Positions 13,301 through 23,340 of a stretch of DNA of 64,000 nucleotides are shown here, in pieces. The stretch comes from Mytilus californianus (Eukaryota > Mollusca > Bivalvia > Mytilida > Mytilidae), in NCBI RefSeq assembly GCF_021869535.1, contig NW_026262668.1, positions 13,438,348 through 13,502,347 on the forward strand. Reading direction: 5' to 3'. A program made the position numbers and the translations under genes. The notes under the pieces were generated by a model. It had not been told where the DNA came from. It saw only the letters and a program-made list of their open reading frames with translations, and searched no databases. The first letter of the stretch is position 1, and every line of letters starts with the position of its first letter.

Positions 13301-16300
13301 TTTTAGGGTTATCCGAATGTCCCTAAATTGAAATCCATAAACATGATAAATAGTCAACCCTAACCCATTTCATTTCCATTGTAATTGTAAAGGGTAGGAT
13401 TAACTGAACTTGTCTCCAAGTGTAGTTATAGACATTTAAGAGATAACTGTATTGTATTTGAAGGTTTGCAGACATCTTTCGGTAGTTTTACTGTCGCAAA
13501 TTTAGTTTACCTGGCGACGCGTACCCAAGACAGGTAAACAGGTATTTGCGACAGTAAAACTACAGATGGACGTCCACAAAGCTTCAAATACAATACAGTT
13601 ATCTCTATTCTAATGCAAAACAAGTACATAATTCGATTTCAATCATTATTTCAGTGTGAAATTTTCATTAAAGAAAATTCCGCGAAAAGATGTTATCTTC
13701 TTTGGCCCTTAAACTAGGTGACATCATAGGTATGATTCCGGCGTCAAACGTAAACACTGTGCGTTTTCTGGCTTCTTGACCGCTTCAGAATGTAAAAAAA
13801 TTTGATAAAAAGAAGATTTCTAGGTGCAACATGTGAGTTTTTTGCTTATTATTGTAGAAATTACATGTCAATACATTCCGCAATTCAAAATGTCGGCTTC
13901 CTTAGTTACAGACAAGGAGATAGAGAATTTTACGCTTACTGTCATCCAATCAGAACCATTGATACAAAATAATTGCATTAGAATTCAATGTTCACTATCG
14001 TGCTTTTGATAGCTGTTTTAAGGACACTGGCGACTAGTGTGATAAAAAATCACTTTGCTGTCATTTTCTTTCCAACAAAAAACAAGGGAAATAATCCAAA
14101 CATTAATAAAATGCTTCGCTGAGCGCAGCCTGATACGACCGCAGAGGTCGAACCCTGAACAGTTGGGGCAAGTTTGGACACAATATTCAAGCTTAATACT
14201 GTCTGAATTTGGATTGTGATCAATTTTTTAACTTAATATAGGTTTCTGACACAAAATAGATCAGGTCAAAGATCTTAAAAATCTATTGCGCAATAGAAAA
14301 TTTCTTCTAGAAACTTTTCAAAACATTTGAAATATGAACCACCCAAAAAAATTGGGAGAAAAAAAAACAAACCCCGCCTTGGAATAAATACCCCCAAACT
14401 CAATCCCAGCCTTCTCTTTGTAGTATGGAACCTTGTAATACAATTTTAGAGAGATCCATACACTTAAACACAAGTTATTGTCTGGAAACTACAAAAATGC
14501 TTGTTTTTGGCCGCTTTTTAAAAAAGACCCCCCCAATTCCTTTACTGTTGGTACCATAACCCCCAAAATCAATCCCAACCTTCTTTTTGTGGTATTGGAC
14601 CTTCTTGTAAAATTTCATAGAGATCCATTCACTATAATTATCCGGAAACCAAATGTGTCTTCGGGCGATGACGACAACATCATAGCATTATACGAACCCA
14701 AAAAAATGTTTGTGGTCGTATAAAAATACGGGTTAGTTTGGCCCATGGACAACTCGTACCAGACAACTCAAAATCATGTTGCAAAAAAAAAAAAAACGAA
14801 GAAAACAACCTACCTACAAAAAATGTACCGTGTTTTTTAGAATGATGTAACCCTTAACAGACATATATTTATTTTTGGCCTTACAGAGAATGGGTGTTTG
14901 TGCCTTGGTATTATTAAGACTGAACAAGATACTATTGTCTATCCAGGGTTCTCACTAAGGTGAGTCCATGAGTCCTGGACTCATGAAAATTTGTCTGGAC
15001 TCATCATTTCCAAAACTGAGGAGTCCAAAGATGCAAGAAGAGTGTCAAATGTTGTATCAACTGAGAATATATATCATCATTTAATAACCAAAGTTTAAAT
15101 ATAATCTAAACTTGGAGCCATTTCCTTGCTCTGTTTTGTCATGGAAATTGAATTAATAAATTATGTAGCAATAAAGTTTCATCTTCACACTGTTGGACTT
15201 GCCATGGCCAAAAATGATGAGTCCCTGGACTCGCCTTCAAAAATCCTTAGTGAGACCCCTGCAATCATTGATTTAAATTTTGTTATTGAGTTTCAGGAGA
15301 GTTAGAGCATGAATAGCATACATGTAACTGTCAATCCCATTATAGAAAACAGATACATGTATCATGAGAAGGTATGGCTTAAACATACATGTTCAATATG
15401 TTAATGAGATTATCAGCTTCTAATGCTAATAAATGTTCTGGGAACTCCAAATTCTATTATTAGACAACTGATGTCACCAAGTACAAGGTGACTTTTAACT
15501 AAAAATATTTATCCAACATAAATTTACACATGAAATAAAGATGGTTTGAAGATTGCTTTTCAAAACAATTGAACTATATTAAGGGCATACATGTATGTTA
15601 CAGAAACGAGAGCAGATAATAATGCATCCAATTTTTTAGTGTTGTTTTTCACAAAGTTGCTAATGATAATAATCTAAAACCTGTGGAAAAATCACTTGCA
15701 TCATCAAATCATTTAGTTAATTAGAAAGTTTTTGCAAAGTAAAACGAACATTTTGTATTTCAGCACACAAAATCTACTGCAGGGGCATAATATTCGAGGC
15801 AAATGAAGACTGTTCACTTTTCCATTATTAATAAATTTGCCAGTAATTCTTATTAGAAAATTGCATGTTTTGGTTGGTTTCTGTCATGTGATATCAGGAG
15901 TTGCAAATCAATACAAGAACAAAAATGTGTGACAACCACAAATGATACTTTCTTAATGTATAGATTTCAATATGACTTAAAGAGTTACTTCCCTTGGCTG
16001 CCATATGCATTTTTAGGGGGGTAAATGGTTGATTTTGGTTTTTGACGAACCAAACTGAAAGACGAAGTACTAACAAGTCTGATAAAAGATCCTAACTAGA
16101 TCATAGGGATAAATCAAGCAAGATTAAAAAGAAATCAAAATCACCTTATTGGTCAGTTGATTATAAGGAATGAATTTGGCTGATTTATGAAGGAATTTGT
16201 GTATGTAGATCATAAGATGTCCAACATGGAAACAAAAGGGCAGTTCCTCTTGTTCAAATTGTGTCAATTGAAACCTTCATGTACATGTACCTATAAAAAC

Positions 16301-17478
16301 TAAGGCAATATAGAACTGCAAACCAACAAAATAATTGATACTTACAACAGTGTTGATTTGGATTTCTTGCAAGTAGGGTCATCTTCATCACAACTTTCAC
16401 CACCAGAGCTACTCTCTGTAACATCAGAATCACAACAACTCTGTGCATGATGAATACTGTTTGACAACAGTCCAGATACTCTTATAGATTCTTCTGCTGT
16501 CAGCTTATCGATTGTCAAAACGCCAGTTGGTCCACTGTCTGACTTAGAATTGAGGTAACGCTGACTCAGCGATAAAGATGACTGACTGGACTGTAGTCTT
16601 CTTACTAAATTCACTAGTGCTGCCGTTGATAAACTTTTTACATCATCACTATTGAACAGTTCAGTCTTAATTTCGTTTAAATTATTTGATGTTGAACTCT
16701 TAATTGATTTTGCAACTGTCTGTAGGTTTTTATGCTGAAAGCCAACAAAATTTCTGAGTTGAGAATGCAAGTGCGATTCAACCCCTCTACTTTGTAGTCT
16801 TCTTAATCGCCTTAATAAATGTTGAGTTCTGCGTTCTAAAGTATGTTGCTTCTTTTTAACCTCCTCTTTCAAATTTGAATCAATAGGACTTTGAATGTCC
16901 GTGTCCATATCCATGTTGGACACTTCTGTAGTGCTAACAGCATCCACTTCAGAACTGGAAGCAACCATTTTGTCTATTGTTTTGTTTTTATGTTCAGAAT
17001 TCGCAAAAATATTTTCTTCACTGACTGGAATCTTGCTGTCAACACTTTTAACTGTTGAATCAAGTTTTGGTCCGTTATCACTTTTCAATTTTGTTTCAAT
17101 ATCTTCATTGCCATTAACATGATTTGTTTGGTTCATGTTTTCACAATCAATTAATGAATGGTTACCGTTGAGAAACGGTTTAGGTAGACTTTCTTTTGTT
17201 GTAACTGTGTTGTCAGAATCTTCAAACTTGAATTTGATTTCTTGGCAACCAATGCTTTTGAATAAACCTTGCTGTTGCAACTTTTTAAGCTCTCCAATAG
17301 TAACATGGGAGGTCAGCCCACTGAGGGGCTTTGCTCTATGTGGCTGATTATTCTTTCCGTTTGCTATACCAGCAATGGATGGCACATGTAACTCTGGGCT
17401 CACTGGTGGGGAGGATTGAGATATTTTGATACAGGACTGAGTGGCTGCCTCAGTTAGCGCAGGTGCCATAACGGCCAT
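3543..17478 (-). CDS. KANSL1: KANSL1, NSL histone acetyltransferase complex scaffold (5' part, two coding exons, partial)
   Basis: KANSL1 is the scaffold of the nuclear NSL complex, in which KAT8/MOF acetylates histone H4; it contacts WDR5, KANSL2 and KAT8. Two exons are visible: 17478-16346 and 4336-3543. The junction is in phase: the first exon ends TT before GTAAGT, the second begins with A after a T-rich CAG, giving a Leu codon. The start MAVMAPALTEAA matches the vertebrate N-terminus; a second in-frame ATG lies 11 codons upstream. Other conserved blocks are a coiled coil (TQHLLRRLRRLQSRGVESHL), SDVTESSSGGES, and the RRAEWKW...SRWTWLQAQVSDLEYRIRQQ helix across the junction. A basic ASRCRPV segment aligns with the WDR5-contacting part of human KANSL1 (family knowledge), followed by a Cys pair in SSCPMCGG. 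The visible protein is about 642 residues. The C-terminal KAT8-binding PEHE domain is not in the window, so it should lie left of position 1. Confidence 0.93.
4679..4951. mobile_element. Short inverted-repeat element (MITE candidate)
   Basis: The ends are TAACCCAAATAATT and its exact reverse complement, 14 bp each, 273 bp apart, with no coding potential. The interior motif AGAGCAGCAGAATAT reappears near 34345, which suggests a dispersed family. Flanks share only a short AGCTA, so the insertion boundary is uncertain. Confidence 0.45.
5160..5620. repeat. Interspersed repeat, 'GGCATAACTC ... GGTGGGGGCATAAA' family
   Basis: This is two internal sub-copies of a unit containing GGCATAACTCTAGAAC and AAGCATTGTGTATAAGTTTC, closed by a GGACGTACAGAC...GGGGGCATAAAAA tail. 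Related copies or fragments lie at 480-640, 6165-6440 and 37700-38060. It is non-coding; short open frames across it are chance. Confidence 0.75.
5996..6440. repeat. Two adjacent interspersed repeat fragments
   Basis: At 5996-6070 lies a GAAGATGTGGTATGATTGCC fragment of the GCCAATGAGACAAC family. From about 6165 to 6440 lies a copy of the GGCATAACTC family ending in GGCGGGGGCATTAAAA. Confidence 0.7.
6980..7600. repeat. Tandem array, five units of about 126-143 bp
   Basis: Units share TTAGATTCAGCATATCAAAG, AACAAAGTTTAATTTTGGAC and a CAATGTGGACCAA segment; TAGATTCAGC-type starts fall at about 7011, 7147, 7273, 7416 and 7551. Spacing varies through small indels. The array is part of the composite element at 6780-8497. 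Confidence 0.75.
7638..7850. repeat. Tandem array of a 35-bp TTGC-palindromic unit
   Basis: About six imperfect units of TTTCTTGCTATTGCGCAATA plus CTGTGCAATTGAA. Each unit contains the small palindrome ATTGCGCAAT. Confidence 0.75.
8493..9008. repeat. Three tandem copies of a ~165-bp unit with a GCAACTCGTTGCGTGG tail
   Basis: Units start GAATCATAATTTCCTGTC near 8497, 8667 and 8829 and contain GGTTTGAGAGGAGTTGCGAT and GGGCGTAACTCCTG. The last unit is followed by a GACGGACGGACGGG tail and the hairpin-prone CCGCAACTCGTTGCGTGG. Open frames on the minus strand over this block are repeat artefacts. Confidence 0.75.
9535..11800. repeat. ~145-bp tandem repeat array, split by a transposon
   Basis: Units carry CCATGAAAATGAGGTCAAGG near 9546, 9690, 11152, 11297, 11441, 11590 and 11744, with CATTCCATACACCAAATATA in between. 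The array is interrupted between about 9840 and 11142 by an inserted element. The last units are more diverged. Confidence 0.8.
9840..11142. mobile_element. Non-autonomous hAT-type transposon with 8-bp target duplication
   Basis: The element starts CAAGGTTGGGC and ends GCCAACCTTG. It is flanked by CCACTGAA at 9832-9839 and again at 11143-11150, and an uninterrupted CCACTGAA is present in the sister tandem units, so this is a real insertion. An 8-bp duplication with C-A/T-G ends is the hallmark of hAT transposons (family knowledge). Both ends also carry clusters of GGTATTTACC / CCAGTATTTGCC motifs. The AT-rich interior has no transposase frame. Confidence 0.85.
13252..13292 (+). repeat. Short fragment of the GCCAATGAGACAAC interspersed family
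   Basis: GGAAGATGTGGTATGATGCC followed by AATGAGACAACTCTCCAT; only about 40 bases of the family are left. Confidence 0.65.
13440..13605. mobile_element. Foldback (hairpin) element, ~75-bp arms
   Basis: The left arm starting GAGATAACTGTATTGTATTT is repeated inverted at the right end, and TAGTTTTACTGTCGCAAAT and TTTACCTG also pair. A short centre containing GCGACGCGTACCC separates the arms. Mismatches concentrate in the mid-arm segment (GGTTTGCAGACATCTTTCG against its partner). No coding potential. Confidence 0.75.
14108..14727. repeat. Composite interspersed element, short copy
   Basis: Homologous to 6780-8497 at both ends: AAAATGCTTCGCTGAGCGCA at the left and TGTGGTCGTATAAAAA at the right. 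Here the left inverted motif ATACGACCGCA (14133-14143) is intact. It lacks most of the tandem arrays of the long copy. Confidence 0.7.
14944..15261. mobile_element. hAT-like MITE with CAGGGTTCTCACTAAGG ends
   Basis: The left 17 bases and the reverse complement of the right 17 (15245-15261) differ at one position. Subterminal GGACTC/GAGTCC dyads occur at both ends (for example GAGTCCTGGACTC). The 318-bp length and lack of any open frame fit a MITE. No clear target duplication is visible. Confidence 0.7.
16346..17478 (-). CDS. KANSL1: KANSL1 first coding exon
   Basis: This encodes 377 codons plus two bases. The donor CTGTT|GTAAGT is strong. The reading frame stays open upstream to a TAA at 17563-17565, so the conserved Met at 17478 was chosen over the Met at 17511 by similarity to the vertebrate start. 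The middle (about residues 130-210) is low-complexity Ser/Asp/Lys-rich; conserved blocks sit at both ends and in the coiled coil near residue 225. Confidence 0.92.
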
Positions 17479-17559
17479 GCAACATACTCTCAAAGAGAGA
17501 GGCACAGACATGCACGAGGGTTTGGCTGACGTAACATCATAGATATTGCAGAATCTCAC

Positions 17560-17900
17560 CTGTTAACATTTAATTCTAGTGTTGACAACTTTAGAGTACA
17601 GAAAGTACGATTCAGTGACACCTCAGACGCAAGCCCGACGCGCCCGTTTGTCCTTAAACTTGGCTCGTAGCACGTGACTCTTCAATCCCCAAATACCACT
17701 CTGTGTAAATCAAAACAATGTTAAAACAAAGCAATGTCAATAGGTCACCTGTATTGAATGGCTATGCAATGTCATTTATCTAGGAACTGTCACATAAGAC
17801 AAAACTAAACGATGAATAAATGTCCAATGTTTCTTCAATATTATCAACATAAATCGTAACACACAAACCACGTGATTCCTCCACGTCCTTTATGCACACA
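17560..17900 (-). promoter_or_regulatory. KANSL1: Probable KANSL1 promoter/5' UTR region
   Basis: This lies directly upstream of the KANSL1 start and is locally richer in CpG than its surroundings (cgacgcgcccg near 17637-17646). Two perfect E-boxes CACGTG occur, at 17671-17676 (as CACGTGAC) and 17869-17874. No TATA box at a convincing place. An additional non-coding first exon cannot be excluded. Confidence 0.4.
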
Positions 17901-19379
17901 TGCATGAATTTTAATGTCCGACCATTTTTCCGTTGCAAAATCGTACCTTTTTCGAGCTCATTTTTTCTGAAAATTATGAGCAACTGGAAGATAATTAATT
18001 AAGGAATAATTTGATATATAGCACCTAAAAGATCACGTTACCATTCCTGTGAAATATGAGGTTTTATGGTCCGCCCATTGATTGTTTTAAACCACAGTAA
18101 TGGCGTACACTTTACACAAGGGCCATCACACAACAAAAATGCGGGCTAACTAGCCTCGATTCTATTTACAATTACGCATATCCCCCTCTCAGGTCTATTT
18201 TGTGATTGGTCAAAGCTCTGTCGGGTGATGGGTAAATTCAATGAACACACTCCCTACAATATGCTTATTCAGGACAATATATTTTGACAACTAAAGCATG
18301 CAAATGTTGGTTATTTTAAAGCAATTGTATTAAAAGTATATTTTAATAACTAAAAATCAATTTTACTTTCCTTGATTGAAATGATGGTAATGAAATCAGT
18401 CTTTAATGACGTGAGAACAATCTGTCGGTTAACTTCTTGGAACAGCAATCGAATTTTACGTCAACACAATCTTCCGTGTTTTGTGTATTACGCCAGTGAG
18501 TTTGCACGACAAAACCCATCGAATTATATTTTTTTTTTATTAAATGGTTTGAGAAAAATCAATATTGTTTATATTAAACTGGGAAAAGGTCATCTGTTTT
18601 AATTTTTTTAGCTTTTTATAATAGCTAGTCAAAAAAACATCTGAATTTTCTAATCACTTATCAAAACTATGCAGACTGGCCAGAAAATGATCCGCGATCC
18701 CACCAAGCATTGTATAGTGAGACATACAAATCCTTGATCCCACCAAAAAAAGAAAGATTTTTGAAAATGAAAAAACAAAAACAAAATCTTGGAGGACGCA
18801 TTTCTATATTAACAATATACGAGAAAAGATTATAATCAATAAATAAAATGACGAATTATCCGCAAATCCTTAACCAACTTGAACCAGAATAGAGGATCCC
18901 CCCTCCCCAAACAAAAAAAAAAATTACCACAAAAAAAACACAAAAAAAACGACAACAAAGAAGAATAAATGTATATAAACACTATGTAATAATATGGGTT
19001 CGACTTCTGGCTTAAATTTGAGCTTCTGTTTAATGTAACTATCCTTAAAAAATAAACATCATATTTCTATGTTCCTTATGAAGCAAATAAACCAACAATT
19101 AGACAGTGAACGTGCATATTTGGTCCGCCTAACACATGTTTTATAGTATTCTCAGGTGGAAATAATATTACAGAATAATTCTTCCATTTGGAACTTATGT
19201 TATAAAGGAACTTCTATTTCATGACAAGGCTACGCCTGCAAGGTAAATTACATATATATCAACCATATATAGTTTACTCCTTATGCAATTGCATGGAAAT
19301 CACATATGTACTTGGGGACAGGACAATTTATTTTTGCCCTCCCCTTCTTTCCCAAAATCTGCTATTTATTATTTATCTT

Positions 19380-19535
19380 TAAATTTCACATGCTTACAAT
19401 TATTTTCGTGTTTTTCTAGAAATATATACATTCACCGTTCTTTATTTTGTAATTAATTTGATTGTTTAGCTCAAATTTTGGGCACCATGATTGGTTAATA
19501 AAATATCTTGTATCTTGTATCTTGTATCTTGTAAA
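19380..19535 (+). repeat. Probable non-LTR retrotransposon 3' end with TATCTTG tail
   Basis: An AT-rich stretch ends GGTTAATAAAATATCTTG followed by four TATCTTG repeats (19499-19531). A short microsatellite directly after an AATAAA-like signal is the usual 3' tail of CR1/Jockey-like LINEs (family knowledge); the coding part is absent. Confidence 0.45.
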
Positions 19536-20267
19536 TATTATCAGTAAATATGTAAACAAAACTTTTGAATTCAGTATATTTATATAAGTATAACACAAAA
19601 AAACCATAGGAATTAACAGATAACTAAAAAATAACGGATTTTAGTACAGAGAAAAAGAGGGCAAAAAAAATGTCCTGTCCCCAAGTATACCTATTGGAAA
19701 TCACAGTGACACGTATGAAGGCTTGTTTCATTGCTATACGTATATAATATATTAAGACAAATTAATTATATAAAAAAAGTCAAATTGCAACAAACTGGGA
19801 TCATTATCCAACTACAAAATGTATATAAACCATGTTTTCCCCTCTTTCGAATTCATGGTACATAATATATCAAAATTAAGTTTCTTTTTAAATTGTTCGC
19901 TAGCTATTATAAAGATTTATTAACACAATTCAATTTGATATAACAATCGGTAAATCCTGAAAACAAAGTAATAAAATTCATAAAGTAAATGACTGAAAAC
20001 TATACTTTACATATCTATAATATGGATATAATAATAATAACATGTATAACGTTTGTAAAAAAGTTAAAATACTATACATTAGAAGAAAATATATATATAT
20101 TGGGTGGGGACAGCATCAGATCGTCTTTCAAATTACCGTGATTTTCCGCTTGACACGTGGAGCTAACGAAACGTGATCGTGAGTCATCGATATCTTTAGA
20201 TAATTCATGTATAAGGGGTCACAACTCTAACTAAACTATATGAAGATTCGTAATATTAAAAGATAAT

Positions 20268-20402
20268 GTGGTTGTGGTGGTGGGAGTTGTGTTGTGTTGT
20301 GTTGTGTGTTTTGTTTTGTTTTTTTAATTTTGTTTTTAATTTGTTATTTTATGTTATTCATTGTGTATTTTGTTTGTTTTTTGTTTTGTTTGTTTTTGGG
20401 AG
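20268..20402 (+). repeat. GT/T-rich low-complexity tract
   Basis: Strand-asymmetric run of GGTGGT, GTGTT and GTTTT repeats, ending in TTTTTGGGAGGGGGG. Confidence 0.8.
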
Positions 20403-20979
20403 GGGGGCTTCCCCATTGCCGATACTTTCGATTATAAAAACCACCAAATAAATGGAATTTATCATATTAAATTGACGTACCCCACTATCCCTCAATGATC
20501 TAAAACATTTATTCATTATGTTATGTAGATAGAAAACAATTTCGATTGTCTCATTTTTTTTCTTTTTATTTTTCTGTAAGTATTTCAAAGGGCCTATTTC
20601 TCGTATTTTATTTGGAAATTCTATTCCGTGACATAATAATTCTTTTAAATTTACGTAGAATCTTTATAAAATATGTTATTTAGCGCTACCGGTATCCTGA
20701 AAACACGTTCGGTGACTTCATATAATTTTTATTATAGTTTGGACAATAGCACAATAAAAAAATCTCAAAGCATAAGAAGAAATAATGTGATTTTTATTTT
20801 TTACCCATATGCTATCTTAAAGCAGAGAACTTTGATATCATAAGTGTATGATGTGTCTTTTCTAAAACTAATGTAAAATTTTATGGAGTCATAATTGCAT
20901 GTGCAAAAAATTGTGGAATTTTTCGAAACATCGAAATTTTTCTTTTTTAACAAAGGTTTTGCAAAAGAAAATCGGAAAG

Positions 20980-22560
20980 CACTTTTGCTTCCTTAATGGA
21001 TCTACCGATTGACACCGTCTTTCTTTCAAAATAAAGTTATTGCCCCTACCAAGTAAATTCTATCGCCGCTATACAAGAGGAAATAGTTGTTTTCATCATT
21101 TTTGAACTGCCGATTTTAGGAATCATACTTTTTCCATAAATATCAACGTGAAGTGAGAGTGCTACGCTCTCAGTACGTTAAAAATCTCTTGCAAAAACTC
21201 TTAGAGGGGGTCCATAGGTGTTATGTTGCTAGCTACAATTTTGCCCCTATCCGATATACAGACATTTTCATTTTTTTTAAATGAAGATAATCACACCACT
21301 GACATACATTTCTATAGGCTGCAGCTGTTTGTAAGGTAGAAAGTAAAATGTTACAAATACTATCTTAAAGCAGATATGCTTATCGACAAATTTTGCCGAT
21401 TTTAATCCGATGCCTTGTGTAGACAGACAGACACGTTCTCTGCACGTAAGTAAACTCTTGTAACAACTCCTAGGAGTCTGAAAGTGGCCTGCTTTAAGAC
21501 AACATTTCTGTCCCTGTTTAACATGCCCTTCTATCCCGGTTGTGGTCGAAATTTCTGCCATACATCATATCGTCAGCCCAGTCTGAAGAACCTATCTACT
21601 CTCGTCCTGAATGTGCACAAAGTTATAGTCACTTGACTGACGTTAACATGGTTAAGCGCCGATGATATTGTCAACGAAAAATATAAATTTCCTAAAATTT
21701 CACGATTCGTGCACAATTATGACTCTATCATACAGATTATTTTTGCTTCTCCCTTTTCCTACTTGTCTATCAAAATTGTCCATACCAAGTAAATTCTACT
21801 GGCTTTATACAAGAGGGAAATAAATGTGGCATCGATATCATTTTGGGAATCAAGTGATCATTTTTTTCCAGGAAGATAAATAATCGAGAAACGTTTAGTG
21901 AGAGTGTCACGCTCACAGTGTGTTAAAAAAACCCTCTTGCAACAACTTTTGAGGGGTCCATAGGTGGCATGTTCAAAGCTAAAATGTTACCCCTATCAGA
22001 CATACATTCCCGTCTTCCATTCATGTCAAGCAAATTTACAGAACTTACCAATAAGATTTATGACATCTCTAAATACAGGGAAACTAATTTAACATTACGA
22101 CTTCGTATTTGGTCAGTCAACACAGCTAAAACGGCACCTTAATCCTTGGCAATGTTCTTACTCTAAGTCAGGGGAAGTCGACCAAGAAGCAGTAAATATG
22201 GCAAGTTTTTCTAAATGCTTCAAAATTTTGCAACGCCCCTCTCCTAAAAAATGGGAAAAAAAATAGAGGGGAGTTTCAAAATTTGGAAAAAGTTGCCATA
22301 TTAAGTATACCTCCATATGGTAAACTACTATAATGTTTCTTTATTCAATGCATAAGCCTCAAGGGTTTTGTCCGATCTGATTGAGGAGGCTATATCCTAT
22401 GCCTCATGTAGGCTGAGTGCCACGCTCTCTGCATGTTCAAGAACCGTTGCAGCAATTCTTTGAGGGGTCCGTTGGTGGCCGTGTGGAAGTGGATTTCGAT
22501 TTACGCCTTTCCAACATTCCCTCACGCCAGTCGCAGTAGAAATTCCTGCCCTTCGACTCT
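20980..22560. repeat. Degenerate ~740-bp tandem repeat
   Basis: Blocks near 21043 and 21779 share ACCAAGTAAATTCTA and ATACAAGAG; blocks near 21193 and 21933 share GGGTCCATAGGTG; an AGTGAGAGTG(C/T)(T/C)ACGCTC motif recurs at 21152 and 21897, with related copies near 21428 and 22408. Offsets are about 740 bp. A related piece (GGCAGAATTTCGACTG type) occurs inverted at about 23000-23115. Confidence 0.5.
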
Positions 22561-23252
22561 ACACTTTGCAGAACCAACCTATTGGATTGATTGTTAATTT
22601 GTTATAGTTCCAATATTATGAAATGTTTGTCATTGGATATCAAGCAAACAAAAATCAATCATCTTGACTGAAAATTTGCTTCTGTTTATTCAGATGCCTT
22701 TATAGCTATGCCCGCTTTTTGGAATATCAAAGTGAATTTGCGTACATAATTATATCTCGCCTCTCACGACCTTTGTGGCTGGCAAGACAAAATGGCATCC
22801 ACAACCGCTATAACTTTAGTGGCGTAGCGTGGCCCTTATTTCACACAATTTAAGACTTGGGAGTCAAGGCTTGAATGCTATTCAAAGATCGGGCAATGCG
22901 GATTAGGCATGGGTGGTTCAATGGAAAAACCGACGGAGCTGTTTGCTTCAGGTCAAGTGACAAATATTTCATGCATATTCAAGACGAGAATAATAATAAT
23001 TAAAAAGATAGGTTCTGCTGAGTGGGCCGACCATGAGATATGGAAGAATTTCGACTGTAACTGGGATAGGAGGGCATATTAGACAGGAGCACAAATTTTG
23101 TCTTGCAATATGCTAAGCAGAATTATTCTAGGTGTCCCAGTAAAGATATGAGATAAACAAAATTTAACCAGATATCATGAAAGACTATATATTTGCTGTC
23201 GTATTCAATTATTCATATTGACAAAAAGAAATGTTCACACATTTACAGACTA

Positions 23253-23340
23253 GAATTTCGGCTATGTTTATGAAGAATTCAGGAATTTCGGCTATGTTTA
23301 TGAAGAATTCAAGAATTTCGACTATGTTTATGAAGAATTC
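23253..23340. repeat. 30-bp triplication
   Basis: Three consecutive near-identical copies of GAATTTCGGCTATGTTTATG followed by AAGAATTCA. Confidence 0.85.

Larger units (their letters stand above)
4337..16345 (-). other. KANSL1: 12-kb KANSL1 intron, repeat-filled
   Basis: The donor is GTAAGT and the acceptor TTTTTCAG, and no conserved exon is needed between the two KANSL1 exons because their phases join directly. The intron hosts at least four kinds of DNA-transposon-like element, a foldback element, three tandem arrays and several interspersed repeats, each listed separately. Between those, 2-4 hundred-base stretches (for example 4340-4670, 9010-9530, 12000-12590 and 15270-16330) show nothing recognisable. 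Confidence 0.8.

Noticed and set aside
16895..17347. Two plus-strand frames of 70-75 codons
   Set aside because: Antisense shadows of the KANSL1 first coding exon.
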